This document shows, one piece after another, positions 32,385-32,993 of a DNA stretch of 32,993 nt (positions are counted from its first letter, which is position 1; each line of letters begins with the position of its first letter). The position numbers and the translations under genes are program-made. The stretch is taken from assembly GCA_016178725.1 (NCBI GenBank), contig JACOSV010000036.1, forward strand, positions 1-32,993, given 5' to 3'. This DNA comes from Candidatus Eiseniibacteriota bacterium. GTDB taxonomy: Bacteria; Eisenbacteria; RBG-16-71-46. The notes below the pieces were generated by a model that was not told the origin of the DNA, did not search any database, and worked only from the letters and a program-made list of their open reading frames with translations.

Positions 32385-32993
32385 GCGCCCGTCCGTCCCG
32401 CCGCGGCGCCGGCGGCATGCTCGGCGCCCGCGGTCGATGCGTGCGCGCTCTTGGGATCGACGCGCGCCATCGTCCAGCGCATCACCGACGAGCCCCATGT
32501 CGCGCCGCCGCCGAAGGCCGAGAAGCCGATCGCGTCGCCGGGCTTGATCCGGCCGGCGCGCACCAGCTCGTCGAGCAACACCGGGATGCTCGCCGACGAC
32601 GTGTTGCCGTAGCGGTCGATGTTGACCGGCACGCGCTCGGCCGGCATGCCGAGTCGCTCGCGCACGGCGTCGAGGATGCGCAGGTTCGCCTGGTGCACGA
32701 TCACGAGCTCGAGCTGGTCGGGCGTGAGCCCGGCCTGCTCGAGCGCACGTCGCAGGCTGTCCTCCATCGAGCGCACCGCGAACGGGAAGAGCTTGCGCCC
32801 CTGCATCTGGATGTAGTGCTGGCGCTCGCGCACGCTCGCCTCGTCGGCCGGGTGGCGGCTGCCGCCCGCCGGGATCACCAGCACGTCGCCGAGCGTGCCG
32901 TCGCTGTGCATGGACACCGACAGCACGCCCGTCCCGGGTTCGCAGGGCCGGAGCACCGCGGCGCCGGCGGCGTCGCCGAACAGGACGCAGGTG
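32381..32993 (-). CDS. fabH: 3-oxoacyl-[acyl-carrier-protein] synthase III, C-terminal part (cut by window edge)
   Basis: About 203 codons are present; the N-terminus with the active-site Cys lies beyond 32993. FabH starts fatty-acid synthesis by condensing acetyl-CoA with malonyl-ACP. The visible part begins TCVLFGDAAGAAVL and includes IQMQGRKLFPFAVRSM, the catalytic His in LVIVHQANLRILDAV and the catalytic Asn in IDRYGNTSSASIPVLLDELV, then IGFSAFGGGATWGSSVMRW. A variable Ala-rich tail of about 25 residues follows the usual end. It overlaps fabD by 4 bases and heads the visible fabH-D-G-acpP-fabF series. Confidence 0.95.
   Translation of the reverse strand, partial: TCVLFGDAAGAAVLRPCEPGTGVLSVSMHSDGTLGDVLVIPAGGSRHPADEASVRERQHYIQMQGRKLFPFAVRSMEDSLRRALEQAGLTPDQLELVIVHQANLRILDAVRERLGMPAERVPVNIDRYGNTSSASIPVLLDELVRAGRIKPGDAIGFSAFGGGATWGSSVMRWTMARVDPKSAHASTAGAEHAAGAAAGRTGA

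Overview
The window is a densely coded, very GC-rich (about 70% by eye) bacterial chromosome segment with 29 genes: 27 complete and two cut by the window ends (infB on the left, fabH on the right). All but two lie on the minus strand. There is no tRNA, rRNA, CRISPR array, insertion sequence, integrase or phage gene. The content is mostly core metabolism and envelope biogenesis of a diderm bacterium: LptF/LptG, an SprA/Sov-type outer-membrane protein of the type IX secretion system (T9SS), a type IV pilus retraction ATPase and a nucleotide-sugar cluster. SprA outside Bacteroidota, the high GC and the style of the proteins suggest a member of the wider FCB group (for example Candidatus Eisenbacteria or Gemmatimonadota-like lineages). 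That assignment is inference.

Layout from left to right. (1) 1-2265, minus: rimP-nusA-infB, the conserved transcription/translation operon, with a promoter-like sequence and a terminator-like hairpin in front of rimP and a 15-bp tandem repeat in the 3' end of nusA. (2) 2301-9493, minus: sprA overlapped by one base with an M28-family glutaminyl-cyclase-like gene. (3) 9611-12097, plus: lptF-lptG, divergent from sprA. (4) 12152-12826, minus: comB-like. (5) 12973-13797, minus: a secreted heptad-repeat protein. (6) 13922-18666, minus: aroB-aroQ-accB-pilT-accC, in which a pilus ATPase gene sits between the two acetyl-CoA carboxylase genes. (7) 18764-22954, minus: a TPR protein, an ECF sigma factor, its zinc-finger anti-sigma factor and an HtrA-like protein that has lost two of its three catalytic residues. 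(8) 22995-27144, minus: rfbF-rfbG-rmlC-like-GT2-rmlD-like, apparently a CDP-linked 6-deoxyhexose pathway with a membrane-anchored glycosyltransferase. (9) 27325-32993, minus: fabH-fabD-fabG-acpP-fabF-rnc, the type II fatty-acid operon ending in an RNase III with a disordered tail of about 300 residues.

Gene junctions are tight: ATGA, GTGA and TGATG overlaps recur throughout, implying translational coupling. Four genes that look like the first gene of their unit (lptF, comB, aroB, the TPR gene) have no visible ribosome binding site. Each carries the same octamer, GYTARNCT, ending 6-9 nt before the start codon, the geometry expected of leaderless transcripts driven by a TANNNT -10 box. This shared signal, the sprA/glutaminyl-cyclase coupling and the sigma-linked pseudo-HtrA are the most interesting observations. 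I saw no defence system or mobile element.
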